From Roseovarius sp. THAF27 (lineage in GTDB: Bacteria > Pseudomonadota > Alphaproteobacteria > Rhodobacterales > Rhodobacteraceae): a DNA stretch of 64,000 nt. Positions within the stretch are counted from its first letter, which is position 1. Each line of letters begins with the position of its first letter. Below are positions 53,645 to 64,000 of the stretch, one piece after another. The DNA is taken from assembly GCF_009363655.1 (NCBI RefSeq), contig NZ_CP045393.1, positions 372,001 to 436,000 on the forward strand, read 5' to 3'. The position numbers and the translations under genes are program-made. Under the pieces are notes generated by a model. It was given only the letters and a program-made list of their open reading frames with translations. It was not told where the DNA came from and made no database searches.

Positions 53645-55591
53645 ATGACCCGACGCCAGAGCCGGGCCACGCCCCGGGCCATCGCCGTTTCCCGCACCCG
53701 TTTCCTGACCGCCGCGCTGACCGGGCTGTGCATCGCGGCGCTGGCCGCGACCACCGCGCTGGCGCAGGACGAGGCCGCGGACGAGACCATCATCAAGAGC
53801 CACGGCTATTCGTATTTCGGAGAGCTGAAATACCCCGAGGATTACGAGCATTTCAGCTATGTGAACCCGGATGCGCCCAAGGGCGGCGAGATTTCCATCG
53901 CGCTGGCGGGCAGTTTCGACTCGATGAACCCCTACACGCGGAATGGCCGCGCCTCGGCCCTGTCGACGATCGGGTACGAGAGCCTGCTGGGCCAGGTGCT
54001 GGCCGGATCGGGCAGCCTGCCGGGCGACGACATGAACGGGCTCTATGGTCTGGTGGCGCACACGGTCGAATACCCCGAGGACAAGTCGTGGGTGATCTTT
54101 CACATGCGGCCCGAAGCGACCTTTTCCGACGGCACGCCGGTCACCGCCGAGGATGTGGCGTTTTCGCACAACCTGCTGCTGGACCAGGGGCTGAAAAGCT
54201 ATGCCGAGGCGGTGCGCAAGCGCATTCCGAAGGTTGAGGTGCTGGATGAGCATACGGTGAAGTTCTATTTCGCCGAAGGCATTTCGCGCCGCAGCCTGAT
54301 CGACCAGGTGGGCACGGTGCCGATCTGGTCCAAGGCGTGGTACGAGGAAACCGGCGCGCGGCTGGACGAGCCGCGGCTGGACATTTCGCCGGGGTCGGGC
54401 CCGTATGTGATCGACGAGGTGGTGCCGAACCGCCGCGTGGTGATAAAGCGCAACCCCGATTACTGGGGATGGGACCTTCCGATCAACAAGGGCCGGCACA
54501 ATTTCGATACGATCCGGCTGGAGTATTTCGCGGATTCCACCGCTGCCTTCGAGGCGTTCAAGGCGGGCGAGGTGACCTATCGCACCGAGGCCGACCCCAA
54601 GCAGTGGGCCAGCGCCTATGACTTTCCCGCCGCCAACAAGGGCTGGGTGAAGCTGGAGGCGATCCCGGATGGCTCGCCGCCGCAGATGACGGGCATCGTG
54701 TTCAACACCCGCCGCGATGTGCTGAAGGACAAGCGCGTGCGGCAGGCGGTGGCGCTGATGTTCAACTTCGAGTGGACAAACGAGTCGCTGTTTGCCGGGT
54801 TCTACGAGCAGCAGCGATCCTTTTCCACGGGCACCCCGCTGGAAGCTACGGGCTTGCCCGAGGGCGACGAGCTGGAATTCCTGAATTCGCTGGGCGACGC
54901 GGTGCCCGAGGAGGTCAAGACGACCGAGCCGTGGGTGCCGCATACGAGCGATCCGTCGCGGCTGACGTCGCGCAAGAACAAGCGGCAGGCGCTGCGTCTG
55001 ATGCAGGAAGCCGGGTACACGGTGGGCGACGACGGCAAGATGCGCGGCGAGGACGGCAAGGTGCTGCGGCTGGATTTCCTGCTGAACGCGTCGGGGCAGC
55101 CCACGGAAAAGGCCGTGGCCGAGAATTTCATCTCGAACCTTCAGGACCTGGGCCTCGATGCGCGGCTGGAGGCCGTGGACAGCGCGCAGTTCACCAAGCG
55201 TGAGCGCGATCACGACTATGACCTGGTTTTCGATGGCTATCCGGCCTTGATGGGCACGGGCACGGGCCTGGCGCAGCGGTTCGGGAGCGAGGCGGCCGAC
55301 GACCTTTTCAACCCTGCGGGATTGCGCAGCCCGATGGTGGACCGGATCATCGAGGAATCGCTGATGACCGAAAGCCAGGAGGAAGAGGACATGACGATCC
55401 GCGCGCTGGACCGGGCGTTGCGGCACGAATTCGTCCTGATCCCCGACGGCTATGCGCCCGATCACTGGGTCGCCTATTGGGACCAGTACGCGCGTCCCGA
55501 GGAAATTCCGCCCTACCTGCTGGGAACGCTGGACTTCTGGTGGTACGACGCCGAGAAGGCCGAAAAGCTGAGAGAGGCGGGGGCGCTTTGA
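53645..55591 (+). CDS. yejA: Peptide ABC transporter substrate-binding protein YejA
   Basis: The 648-residue protein has a signal peptide with an ALA-QD cleavage site. The family 5 oligopeptide-binding fold shows PDAPKGGEISIALAGSFDSM, DGTPVTAEDVAFS and KRNPDYWGWDLPINKGRHNF, the YejA form. The ATG at 53645 follows AAGAGGAGAG. It delivers peptides (in Escherichia coli including microcin C) to the YejBEF transporter encoded next. Confidence 0.92.
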   Translation: MTRRQSRATPRAIAVSRTRFLTAALTGLCIAALAATTALAQDEAADETIIKSHGYSYFGELKYPEDYEHFSYVNPDAPKGGEISIALAGSFDSMNPYTRNGRASALSTIGYESLLGQVLAGSGSLPGDDMNGLYGLVAHTVEYPEDKSWVIFHMRPEATFSDGTPVTAEDVAFSHNLLLDQGLKSYAEAVRKRIPKVEVLDEHTVKFYFAEGISRRSLIDQVGTVPIWSKAWYEETGARLDEPRLDISPGSGPYVIDEVVPNRRVVIKRNPDYWGWDLPINKGRHNFDTIRLEYFADSTAAFEAFKAGEVTYRTEADPKQWASAYDFPAANKGWVKLEAIPDGSPPQMTGIVFNTRRDVLKDKRVRQAVALMFNFEWTNESLFAGFYEQQRSFSTGTPLEATGLPEGDELEFLNSLGDAVPEEVKTTEPWVPHTSDPSRLTSRKNKRQALRLMQEAGYTVGDDGKMRGEDGKVLRLDFLLNASGQPTEKAVAENFISNLQDLGLDARLEAVDSAQFTKRERDHDYDLVFDGYPALMGTGTGLAQRFGSEAADDLFNPAGLRSPMVDRIIEESLMTESQEEEDMTIRALDRALRHEFVLIPDGYAPDHWVAYWDQYARPEEIPPYLLGTLDFWWYDAEKAEKLREAGAL

Positions 55592-55654
55592 CGATCTGGC
55601 AGGTTCTGGAAGACGGGGCGCTGACGCGCGCCGCGCGGGCATAGGGGGCCACGG

Positions 55655-56740
55655 GTGGGCGCCTATATCGTAAGACGGCTGTTGCTGATCATCCCGACGC
55701 TGATCGGGATCATGATTATCAACTTTGCGCTGGTGCAGTTCCTGCCCGGCGGCCCGGTGGAGCAGGCGATTGCCGACATCCAGGGGCAGGGCGACGTGTT
55801 CGGCGGCTTTGCGGGCGGCGAGCAGGACGGGGCCGTGACGGGCAATGAGGGCGACAGCGGCTATATCGGCTCGCAGGGCCTGCCGCCGGAGTTCATCGCC
55901 GAGCTGGAGGCGCAGTTCGGGCTGGACAAGCCGCCGCTGGAGCGGTTCCTGACCATGCTTGGGAATTACGCGACCTTCGATTTCGGAGAGAGCTATTTCC
56001 GCAAGATCGACGTGATGGACCTGGTGCTGGAAAAGATGCCGGTCAGTATCACGCTGGGGATCTGGACGATGCTGCTGAGTTACCTCGTGTCGATCCCGCT
56101 GGGCATCCGCAAGGCGGTGAAGGACGGCAGCAGTTTCGACACATGGACGAGCGGGATCATCATCGCGGCCTATGCGATCCCCGCGTTTCTGTTCGGGATC
56201 ATGCTGCTGGTGCTGTTCGCGGGGGGCAGTTACTGGCAGATCTTCCCGCTGCGGGGCCTGACCTCGGACGGGTGGGAGGAGCTGAGCGTCATCGGCAAGG
56301 TGCTGGATTACCTGTGGCATATCGTGCTGCCGGTCACCGCGCTGAGCATCGGCGGGTTCGCCACGCTGACGATCCTGACCAAGAATTCGTTCCTCGATGA
56401 GATCAAGAAGCAATACGTGATGACCGCGCGGGCCAAGGGCCTGACAGAGCGGCGGGTGCTTTACGGTCACGTGTTCCGCAACGGGATGCTGATCGTGATC
56501 GCGGGCTTCCCGGGCGTTTTCGTGAGCGTGTTCTTCACGGGCAGCCTGCTGATCGAGACGATCTTCTCGCTGGACGGACTGGGGCGGCTCTTTTTCGAGG
56601 CCGCGATCGGGCGGGATTACCCGGTGATGTTCGCCACGCTTTACCTGACCACGCTGATCGGGCTGATCGTGGCGCTGATCGGGGACCTGACCTACGTGCT
56701 GATCGACCCGCGCATCGACTTCGAGAAGAGGTCGGGCTGA
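55655..56740 (+). CDS. yejB: Peptide ABC transporter permease YejB
   Basis: The 361-residue protein begins at GTG ([20 protein letters not shown]) and has a DppB-type fold with about six membrane segments. A long first periplasmic loop is glycine/acid-rich ([20 protein letters not shown]). The EAA loop reads [20 protein letters not shown]. It begins 63 bases after yejA. Confidence 0.92.
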   Translation: MGAYIVRRLLLIIPTLIGIMIINFALVQFLPGGPVEQAIADIQGQGDVFGGFAGGEQDGAVTGNEGDSGYIGSQGLPPEFIAELEAQFGLDKPPLERFLTMLGNYATFDFGESYFRKIDVMDLVLEKMPVSITLGIWTMLLSYLVSIPLGIRKAVKDGSSFDTWTSGIIIAAYAIPAFLFGIMLLVLFAGGSYWQIFPLRGLTSDGWEELSVIGKVLDYLWHIVLPVTALSIGGFATLTILTKNSFLDEIKKQYVMTARAKGLTERRVLYGHVFRNGMLIVIAGFPGVFVSVFFTGSLLIETIFSLDGLGRLFFEAAIGRDYPVMFATLYLTTLIGLIVALIGDLTYVLIDPRIDFEKRSG

Positions 56741-56741
56741 G

Positions 56742-57851
56742 ATGATCAAGCTCAACCCCCTGAACCAGCGGCGCTGGCGCAATTTCAAGCGCAACAGGCG
56801 GGCGTTCTGGTCGCTGATCATCTTTGCGCTTTTGTGCGTGATCACCCTGCCTGCCGAGTTCGTGGCGAATGACAAGCCTTTGTTGGTGAAGTACCGAGAC
56901 GCCTATTACATGCCGATCTTCAAGTTCTATCCCGAGACCGAGTTCGGCGGGGATTTCCGGACCGAGGCGGTCTATGCCGATCCGGAGGTGGAGTGCCTGA
57001 TCGTGTCGGGCGGGCTGGTGGATTGCTTCGACGATCCCGAGGGGATCATCGAGGATGCCCAGGACGGCGAGGTGATGGGTGAGCCGATCGAGAAAGGCTG
57101 GACGCTCTGGCCGCTTATCCCCTACAGCCATGACACGCCCGTGGACCGCCCCGGCGCCGCGCCGCTGCCGCCCAACGAGCAGAACCTGCTGGGCACGGAC
57201 GGGACCAAGCGGGACGTGCTGGCGATTGTCATCTACGGTTTCCGGCTGGCGGTGATGTTCACGCTGGTGGTGACGTTCTTTTCGTCCGTCATCGGGGTCG
57301 TTGCCGGGGCCGTGCAGGGGTATTTCGGCGGGCGGATCGACCTGTTCTTTCAAAGGTTCATCGAGATCTGGGCGTCGACGCCGCAGCTATACGTGATCAT
57401 CATCCTGTTCTCTATACTGCCAAGGGGGTTCTGGCTGCTCGTCGGGATCATGGTGGCGTTCGGGTGGATGGCGCTGGTGGGCGTTGTGCGCGCGGAGTTC
57501 CTGCGCGCGCGCAATTTCGAGTATGTGCGCGCGGCCAAGGCGCTGGGCGTGGGCAACATGAAGATCATGTTCCGTCACATGCTGCCCAACGCGATGGTGG
57601 CGACGCTGACCTTTTTGCCGTTCATAATCACCGGTACGATCAGCCTGCTGGCGACGCTGGATTTCCTGGGCTACGGCCTGCCGTCGGGGGCGCCGTCGCT
57701 GGGGGAACTGACGCTTCAGGCCAAGCAGAACCTGCAGGCGCCGTGGCTGGCCTTTACCGCGTTTTTCACCTTCGCGATCATGCTGTCGCTGCTGGTCTTC
57801 ATCTTTGAAGGCGTGCGCGATGCGTTCGACCCACGGAAGACCTTTCAATGA
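56742..57851 (+). CDS. yejE: Peptide ABC transporter permease YejE
   Basis: The 369-residue protein starts MIKLNPLNQRRWRNFKRNRR (OppC_N type), has a long insertion after the first helix typical of YejE, and carries EAA-loop sequence RAAKALGVGNMKIMFRHMLP. It starts one base after the yejB stop. It forms the heteromeric membrane channel with YejB. Confidence 0.93.
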   Translation: MIKLNPLNQRRWRNFKRNRRAFWSLIIFALLCVITLPAEFVANDKPLLVKYRDAYYMPIFKFYPETEFGGDFRTEAVYADPEVECLIVSGGLVDCFDDPEGIIEDAQDGEVMGEPIEKGWTLWPLIPYSHDTPVDRPGAAPLPPNEQNLLGTDGTKRDVLAIVIYGFRLAVMFTLVVTFFSSVIGVVAGAVQGYFGGRIDLFFQRFIEIWASTPQLYVIIILFSILPRGFWLLVGIMVAFGWMALVGVVRAEFLRARNFEYVRAAKALGVGNMKIMFRHMLPNAMVATLTFLPFIITGTISLLATLDFLGYGLPSGAPSLGELTLQAKQNLQAPWLAFTAFFTFAIMLSLLVFIFEGVRDAFDPRKTFQ

Positions 57852-59437
57852 GCCTGCTTGAAGTGAAAGACCTGAAGGTGGGGTTCCGCCAGGACGGGGC
57901 GGTGACGCAGGCGGTGCATGGCGTGTCGTTCAGCGTGGATCGGGGCGAGACCGTGGCGCTGGTGGGCGAGAGTGGCTCGGGCAAGTCGGTGACGGCGCTG
58001 AGCACCGTGTCGCTGTTGGGGGACAGCGCGATTGTCGAGGGCAGCGTCACCTATGACCGGCAGCAGATGATCGGCGCGAATGACAAGCTGCTGCGCAAGG
58101 TGCGGGGCAACGACATCAGCTTTATCTTCCAGGAGCCGATGACGAGTTTGAACCCGCTGCACACGCTGGAAAAGCAGCTGACCGAGTCGATCGAGCTGCA
58201 CCAGGGGCTGCGCGGTGCGGCGGTGCGGGAGCGCATCCTGGAGCTGCTGAACCGCGTGGGCATCCGCGACCCCGAAAGCCGGCTGGGCGCTTATCCGCAC
58301 CAGTTGTCGGGCGGGCAGAGGCAGCGGGTGATGATCGCCATGGCGCTGTCGAACAAGCCCGATGTGCTGATCGCGGATGAGCCCACCACGGCGCTGGACG
58401 TGACCATCCAGGCGCAGATCCTGGAGCTGCTGGCGGAGCTGAAGCGCGAGGAGGATATGGGGCTTCTCTTCATCACCCATGACCTTGGCGTGGTGGAGCG
58501 CATTGCCGACCGGGTCTGCGTGATGAAGGATGGCGAGATCGTTGAGAGCGGCCCGACCGAAGAGATTTTCGGTAATCCGCAGCATGACTACACGAAAAAG
58601 CTGCTGGGGGCCGCGCCCTCGGGCGTGCCGGAGCCGGTGCCGGAGAAGGCCGAGACGCTGGTCGAGACCCATGGGCTGCGCATCTGGTTCCCGATCCAGA
58701 AGGGGTTGTTGAAGCGCACGGTAGGCCATGTGAAGGCGGTGAACGAAGCCGATATCGAGGTGCGCCGGGGCGAGACGCTGGGCATCGTGGGCGAAAGCGG
58801 ATCGGGCAAGACCACGCTGGCGCTGGCACTGATGCGGCTGATCGACTCCGAGGGCGGGATGCGGTTCGAGGGCGAGGACATGCGCGCGTGGTCCACGCGG
58901 CAGCTGCGGCGCAAACGCTCGGACATCCAGATCGTGTTCCAGGATCCGGTGGGCAGCCTGAGCCCGCGCATGACCTGCGAGCAGATCATTGCCGAGGGGC
59001 TGGGTGTGCATGGCAACCCCGACGGACGGCCGGTGCGCGAACTGGTGGCCGAGGTGATGCGCGAGGTCGAGCTGAACCCCGAGACGATGGACCGCTATCC
59101 GCACGAGTTTTCCGGCGGGCAGAGGCAGCGGATCGCCATCGCCCGCGCGATGATCCTGCGGCCCAAGCTGGTGGTGCTGGACGAGCCCACGAGTGCGCTG
59201 GACATGACGGTGCAGGTGCAGATCGTGGACTTGCTGCGCCGGTTGCAGGTGAAATACGGGCTGACCTATCTGTTCATTAGTCATGACCTCGCCGTGGTGC
59301 GGGCGATGAGCCACAAGGTGGTGGTGATGAAGCAGGGCGATATCGTGGAATACGGGGCGTCCGAGGACATCTTCAACAATCCCCAGACCGAGTATGCCAA
59401 GACGTTGTTGCAGGCGGCGCTTGATTTGAAGGTCTAG
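57848..59437 (+). CDS. yejF: Peptide ABC transporter ATPase YejF (two fused nucleotide-binding domains)
   Basis: The 529-residue protein has two complete ABC domains, each with Walker A (GESGSGKSV and GESGSGKTT), signature ([12 protein letters not shown] and [12 protein letters not shown]), Walker B and the peptide-transporter C-terminal extension ([12 protein letters not shown]). Its ATG overlaps the yejE TGA. The fused arrangement is the YejF form, so a single ATPase serves both permeases. Confidence 0.95.
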   Translation: MSLLEVKDLKVGFRQDGAVTQAVHGVSFSVDRGETVALVGESGSGKSVTALSTVSLLGDSAIVEGSVTYDRQQMIGANDKLLRKVRGNDISFIFQEPMTSLNPLHTLEKQLTESIELHQGLRGAAVRERILELLNRVGIRDPESRLGAYPHQLSGGQRQRVMIAMALSNKPDVLIADEPTTALDVTIQAQILELLAELKREEDMGLLFITHDLGVVERIADRVCVMKDGEIVESGPTEEIFGNPQHDYTKKLLGAAPSGVPEPVPEKAETLVETHGLRIWFPIQKGLLKRTVGHVKAVNEADIEVRRGETLGIVGESGSGKTTLALALMRLIDSEGGMRFEGEDMRAWSTRQLRRKRSDIQIVFQDPVGSLSPRMTCEQIIAEGLGVHGNPDGRPVRELVAEVMREVELNPETMDRYPHEFSGGQRQRIAIARAMILRPKLVVLDEPTSALDMTVQVQIVDLLRRLQVKYGLTYLFISHDLAVVRAMSHKVVVMKQGDIVEYGASEDIFNNPQTEYAKTLLQAALDLKV

Positions 59438-59440
59438 GAG

Positions 59441-59466
59441 GCGCGTGGGTTTTCACCCACCCTACG
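59441..59466. repeat. GTGGGTTTTCACCCACCCTACG palindrome
   Basis: A single unit just after yejF, nearly identical to 32634-32659. It may help to end the yej transcript. The rest of 59438-59706 shows a weak hairpin (ggtccctgatcaggtccgga) and no gene. Confidence 0.8.
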
Positions 59467-59706
59467 CGGGCCGGCAAGCGCGCGATTGCGTCGGGAGGTC
59501 CCTGATCAGGTCCGGAACGGCGTTTGCGGATGGACCCGCGTGGCGCGCACCGGGGCGGGACAAGCAGGCTTACCTTGCGGCAAGCCGCCGAGCACCTTGA
59601 CCCATGGGGCCAGTTGCGGCCTACTTGCCGAAATCAAAAAGGGGGCGGGCGTGATTCAACCCTTCCGGTCAGCCATGTACCGCCGCCGAACCTCAGGGAG
59701 ACATGC

Positions 59707-60696
<990 letters not shown>

Positions 60697-60746
60697 TCAC
60701 ACCGGGCCGGGCCGCGAGGGTGGCTCGGCCGCTGCCGGAGACCGCC

Positions 60747-61097
60747 ATGAGTGACAGCGTCAGACGGTTTTTCAACGCCTGGGGCGACGGCGACGCGGAG
60801 GCGCGGATGGCCGTGCTGAACGACGTGCTGGCCTCGGGCGTGCGCTATGCGGACCCGCGGCTGGAGGAGGCCTTGGTGGGGACGGCGGCGGTGATCGATT
60901 ATGTCGGGCAGTTCGCGCAGATGGCCCCCGGCGCGATTGCGCAGATCGCGGGTCTGGAGACCCGCGACGGCATCACGCGCGCGACGGTGGAGTTCATCAT
61001 GGCGGACGGTCAGATGCAGCTTGGACAGTACATGATCGAGGCCGACGCGGCGGGGCAATTGACCCGGCTGGTGGGGTTCAAGGGCACCGGCGCATGA
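60747..61097 (+). CDS. NTF2-like (SnoaL-type) small protein
   Basis: The 116-residue protein starts MSDSVRRFFNAWGDGDAEAR, preceded by GGAG, and follows the NTF2-like fold (DVLASGVRYADPRLEEALVG, then strands ending LTRLVGFKGTGA). Such folds hold small ligands or act as dimerised enzymes. Its stop overlaps the ATPase start, placing it in the BMP operon. Its role there is unknown. Confidence 0.78.
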   Translation: MSDSVRRFFNAWGDGDAEARMAVLNDVLASGVRYADPRLEEALVGTAAVIDYVGQFAQMAPGAIAQIAGLETRDGITRATVEFIMADGQMQLGQYMIEADAAGQLTRLVGFKGTGA

Positions 61098-62728
61098 GCG
61101 TGGCGCCGGCCATCGAGTTGCAGGGGATATCCAAGGCCTTCGGCCCGGTGCAGGCCAACAAGGGTATCTCGATCCGGGTCGCGCCCGGCACGATCCACGG
61201 GATCATCGGCGAGAATGGGGCCGGGAAATCGACGCTGATGTCGATCCTTTACGGGTTCTACAAGGCCGATAGTGGCCGAATTTTCATAAAAGGGCGGGAA
61301 ACCCGCATTCCCGACAGCCAGGCGGCGATTGCGGCAGGGATCGGCATGGTGTTCCAGCATTTCAAGCTGGTGGAGAATTTCACCGTGCTGGAGAACGTTA
61401 TCCTTGGGGCCGAGGACGGGGCGCTGTTGCGCCCGAGCCTGGCCAAGGCGCGGCGGGAACTGGCGGCGCTGGCCCGTGAATACGAGCTGAACGTGACGCC
61501 GGATGCGCTGATCGAGGATATCGGCGTGGGGATGCAGCAGCGGGTGGAGATCCTGAAGGCGCTGTACCGGCAGGCGGATATCCTTATCCTGGACGAGCCG
61601 ACAGGCGTGCTGACGCCCGCCGAGGCGGACCAGCTGTTTCGCATTCTGGCCCGGCTGCGGGACGAGGGGAAGACGATCATCCTGATCACCCACAAGCTGC
61701 GCGAGATCATGGAGATCACCGACGATGTCAGCGTCATGCGGCGGGGCGAGATGGTGGCAACAGTGAAGACCGCCGAGACCGGGCCGGAGGAACTGGCCGA
61801 GCTGATGGTGGGGCGCAAGGTGCTGTTGCGTGTCGAGAAGGAGGCGGCTCGGCCCGGCGACGTGGTGCTGGAGGTCAAGAACCTGCACGTGGTCGACGGG
61901 CAGGGGGTGGAGCGGCTGCGCGGCATCAACCTGCAGGTGCGCCGCGGCGAGATCGTGGGGCTGGCTGGGGTGGCTGGGAACGGGCAGTCGGAACTGCTGG
62001 AGGTGCTGGGCGGAATGCGACCCGCGACGGGGCGCGTGGCGGTGAACGGCGTGGATCTGGCCCTGACCGGACGTGGCGCGGATGGCAAGGCGCGGCGCGC
62101 GGCGGGCGTGGGGCACGTGCCCGAGGACCGACAGCGCGAAGGGCTGATCATGGCGTTTTCCGCTTGGGAAAACAGTGTGTTCGGGTATCATCGGGATCCG
62201 GCCTCTGGGGGCGGCCTGTTGATGGACAACGCTGGCATCCTGACCGAGGCGGCGGCCAAGATGGAGCGGTTCGACGTGCGGCCCCGAGATGCGAAACTGT
62301 CGGCCAGGCATTTCAGCGGCGGCAACCAGCAGAAGATCGTTCTGGCGCGGGAGATCGAGCGGAACCCGGACCTGTTGCTGGTGGGCCAGCCGACGCGGGG
62401 CGTGGATATCGGGGCGATCGAGTTCATCCACGCCCAGATCATCGCGCTGCGCGATTCGGGCAAGGCCATATTGCTGGTCAGCGTGGAGTTGGACGAGGTG
62501 ATGGCGCTGAGCGACCGGATCGCGGTGATGTTCGACGGGCGGATCATGGGCGAACGCCTGCCGGCTGAGACCGACGAGACCGAGCTGGGCCTGCTGATGG
62601 CCGGGATCGAGGGTAGGCCCGAGGATGCCGCCGCCGCGGTTCAGGAGGCACAGGCCGTGCAGGCGCAGGAACACGCCGAGGAACACGGCACGGCGCATGG
62701 GCCCGGGCAGGGAGGCAGGCATGGATAG
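61094..62728 (+). CDS. BMP-type ABC transporter ATP-binding protein
   Basis: The 544-residue protein has two ABC domains (sugar/nucleoside class). The first Walker A is GENGAGKST and its signature is degenerate (VGMQQRVEIL). The second domain's P-loop region is also degenerate (GVAGNGQSE), with signature FSGGNQQKIVLARE. The C-terminus is glutamine/histidine-rich (AQEHAEEHGTAHGPGQGG). This is the NupO/YufO layout, a nucleoside importer ATPase. It overlaps the NTF2-like stop by 4 bases. Confidence 0.92.
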   Translation: MSVAPAIELQGISKAFGPVQANKGISIRVAPGTIHGIIGENGAGKSTLMSILYGFYKADSGRIFIKGRETRIPDSQAAIAAGIGMVFQHFKLVENFTVLENVILGAEDGALLRPSLAKARRELAALAREYELNVTPDALIEDIGVGMQQRVEILKALYRQADILILDEPTGVLTPAEADQLFRILARLRDEGKTIILITHKLREIMEITDDVSVMRRGEMVATVKTAETGPEELAELMVGRKVLLRVEKEAARPGDVVLEVKNLHVVDGQGVERLRGINLQVRRGEIVGLAGVAGNGQSELLEVLGGMRPATGRVAVNGVDLALTGRGADGKARRAAGVGHVPEDRQREGLIMAFSAWENSVFGYHRDPASGGGLLMDNAGILTEAAAKMERFDVRPRDAKLSARHFSGGNQQKIVLAREIERNPDLLLVGQPTRGVDIGAIEFIHAQIIALRDSGKAILLVSVELDEVMALSDRIAVMFDGRIMGERLPAETDETELGLLMAGIEGRPEDAAAAVQEAQAVQAQEHAEEHGTAHGPGQGGRHG

Positions 62729-63818
62729 GCTACCGGGCTGGGCCGATGCGGTGCTGGTGCCGCTGGTGTCGCTGTTGCTGGCGGCACTGCTGTCGGCGCT
62801 GGTGATCCTTGGCATCGGGGAAAGCCCGGTCGAAGCGCTGCGGATCATGATCACCGGCGCGTTCGGGTCGACCTATGGCTGGGGCTATACGCTCTATTAC
62901 GCGACGACTTTCATGTTCACCGGGCTGGCCTTTGCCGTCGCCAGCCACGCGGGGATGTTCAATATCGGGGCCGAGGGGCAGGCGATGCTGGGTGGGCTTG
63001 GCGTGGCGCTGGTGTGCCTGGCACTGCCCTGGCCGCATTGGGCGCTGGCCTTGCCCGCCGCGATGGCGGGGGGCGCGGTGTTCGGCGCGCTTTGGGCGCT
63101 GGTCCCGGCGTGGTTGCAGGCGACGCGGGGCAGTCACATCGTGATCACGACGATCATGTTCAACCTGATTGCGGCGGCCTTGCTGAACTATCTTCTGGGC
63201 GGGGTTCTGCGCCCGGCGGGTTCGGTGGATTCGGCCACGGCGCGGTTTCCCGAGGGGGCCACTTTGCCGACGCTGCACGACATGCTGGCGCCGCTGGGCA
63301 TTTCGTTTTCCAAGGCCGCGCCGGTGAATATCAGCCTGTTCGTGGCGGTGCTGGCCTGCCTCATCGTCTGGCTGCTGATCTGGCGGACGCGGCTGGGATA
63401 CGAGATCAGGGCGCTGGGGTATTCGCAGACGGCCTCGCGTTATGCCGGGATCGGGCCGGTGAAGATCGTCGTGGTGGCGATGCTGATCTCGGGCGGCCTC
63501 GCGGGGTTGATGGCCGTGAACGTGGTGATGGGCGAGGCCGAGCGGCTGCTCTTGAACCCCACCGAGGGCGCGGGGTTCATCGGGATCGCGGTGGCGCTGA
63601 TGGGGCGGAACCATCCGTTGGGCGTGTTCCTGGCGGCGATCCTATTCGGGTTTCTGTACCAGGGCGGCGGAGAGCTGGGCCTCTGGACTTCGATCCCGCG
63701 CGAGTTGATCGTGGTGATCCAGGCGCTGGTGATCCTGTTCACCGGGGCGTTGGACAACATGGTGCGGATGCCGATGGAGCGGGCCTATGGCGCGCTGCGG
63801 CGGAGGCGTAAGGCATGA
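62721..63818 (+). CDS. BMP-type ABC transporter permease
   Basis: The 365-residue protein starts MDRLPGWADAVLVPLVSLLL and has about eight to ten hydrophobic segments. It has the YufP/NupP-type signature FNIGAEGQAMLGGLGV and the cytoplasmic loop ALGYSQTASRYAGI. It overlaps the ATPase stop by 8 bases. The second permease usually encoded next (YufQ type) is not seen here. Confidence 0.9.
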   Translation: MDRLPGWADAVLVPLVSLLLAALLSALVILGIGESPVEALRIMITGAFGSTYGWGYTLYYATTFMFTGLAFAVASHAGMFNIGAEGQAMLGGLGVALVCLALPWPHWALALPAAMAGGAVFGALWALVPAWLQATRGSHIVITTIMFNLIAAALLNYLLGGVLRPAGSVDSATARFPEGATLPTLHDMLAPLGISFSKAAPVNISLFVAVLACLIVWLLIWRTRLGYEIRALGYSQTASRYAGIGPVKIVVVAMLISGGLAGLMAVNVVMGEAERLLLNPTEGAGFIGIAVALMGRNHPLGVFLAAILFGFLYQGGGELGLWTSIPRELIVVIQALVILFTGALDNMVRMPMERAYGALRRRRKA

Positions 63819-63915
63819 GCGTGCATGGTTCGGTCTGGAGCGAAGTGTTGAGGCTGGGGATGGGTGTTGATGTGTGGCATTGTGCGAGAGACACACATTT
63901 TCGGAGCCGCGTACC

Positions 63916-64000
63916 ATGACTGATTTCGCACCTTATCTTCCGGGCTTTATCGCCGCCTATGCCATCCTGCTGGTGGGCGCGTCCTCGCCCGGGCCGGCAG
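63916..64000 (+). CDS. LysE family transporter, N-terminal fragment at the right edge
   Basis: The first 28 codons read MTDFAPYLPGFIAAYAILLV followed by GASSPGPA. The SPGPA motif in the first helix-loop is characteristic of LysE/RhtB translocators. The gene continues beyond the window, so length and substrate are unknown. It is 97 bases downstream of the BMP permease. Confidence 0.7.
   Translation, partial: MTDFAPYLPGFIAAYAILLVGASSPGPA

Noticed and set aside
53588..56875. Minus-strand open frame of 1095 codons opposite yejA-yejB
   Set aside because: Low-complexity antisense of well-recognised YejA and YejB genes. No domain, signal or ribosome binding site.
63815..63919. 34-codon frame overlapping the end of the BMP permease
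   Set aside because: It has an ATGA overlap, but the product shows no similarity to a YufQ-type permease and overlaps the start of the next gene, so it is not reported as a gene.

Overview
The window is one 64 kb stretch of a GC-rich alphaproteobacterial chromosome, most likely a marine member of the Rhodobacteraceae (Roseobacter group). The reasons are the gene content (COQ9, a DUF1013 protein, YejABEF, a CycM-like membrane cytochrome c, an aerobic HemF, a Rhodobacteraceae-style SDR-hemF pair), the strong G/C bias at third codon positions, and short interspersed palindromes of the type common in that group. Taxonomy is inferred from family recognition only. No tRNA, rRNA operon, CRISPR array, intact insertion sequence or prophage was seen. 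One stable RNA, the SRP RNA, is present.

Layout. 0-10 kb: housekeeping and small membrane genes (threonine dehydratase start, LOG-family protein, apt, an SDR-DoxX/DUF2269/LysE/mtnP run, a large MscS-type channel, UspA, rlmN, rpsU). 10-20 kb: COQ9, a quinone oxidoreductase followed by a sialidase-like propeller and a membrane protein, a duplicated 200 bp repeat, RNase T2, DUF1013, an SDR/AraC divergent pair, a frameshifted DMT transporter, recR and ybaB. 20-37.5 kb: a low-GC secreted hydrolase next to a possible transposase scar, acnA, a DUF1223 protein, HAD hydrolase, clpS, an RNA-type methyltransferase, SDR-hemF, a lipid acyltransferase, a three-gene nitrile hydratase/thiocyanate hydrolase-like cluster, a low-GC thermonuclease, dnaX, a metallopeptidase and a phosphatase.

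37.6-46.5 kb looks like an accessory island. It has different codon habits and encodes a TetR regulator, a complete branched-chain-type ABC transporter (SBP, two permeases, two ATPases), an unusual M19 dipeptidase homologue and a 7TM-type histidine kinase. It is bracketed by two direct copies of a dispersed repeat, and its right end lies next to the 3' end of the SRP RNA gene. The TetR protein, the repeated operator-like boxes and the dipeptidase suggest a regulated uptake-and-hydrolysis system for an unknown amide or peptide-like compound.

46.6-64 kb: a 5'-nucleotidase-family phosphoesterase, nudC, an SRPBCC protein, a secreted protein made of GAP-acidic-DNQLG repeats (the most novel-looking gene here), pheA, a di-heme cytochrome c with a long acidic linker, the yejABEF peptide importer, and a BMP-type (nucleoside-like) ABC transporter that runs to the right edge, where a LysE-family gene begins.

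Intergenic DNA carries at least four dispersed repeat families: GTGGGTTTTCACCCACCCTACG palindromes, a CTCCGGCGGGGATATTTATGG element, AT-rich palindrome clusters, and the 75 bp element that brackets the island.
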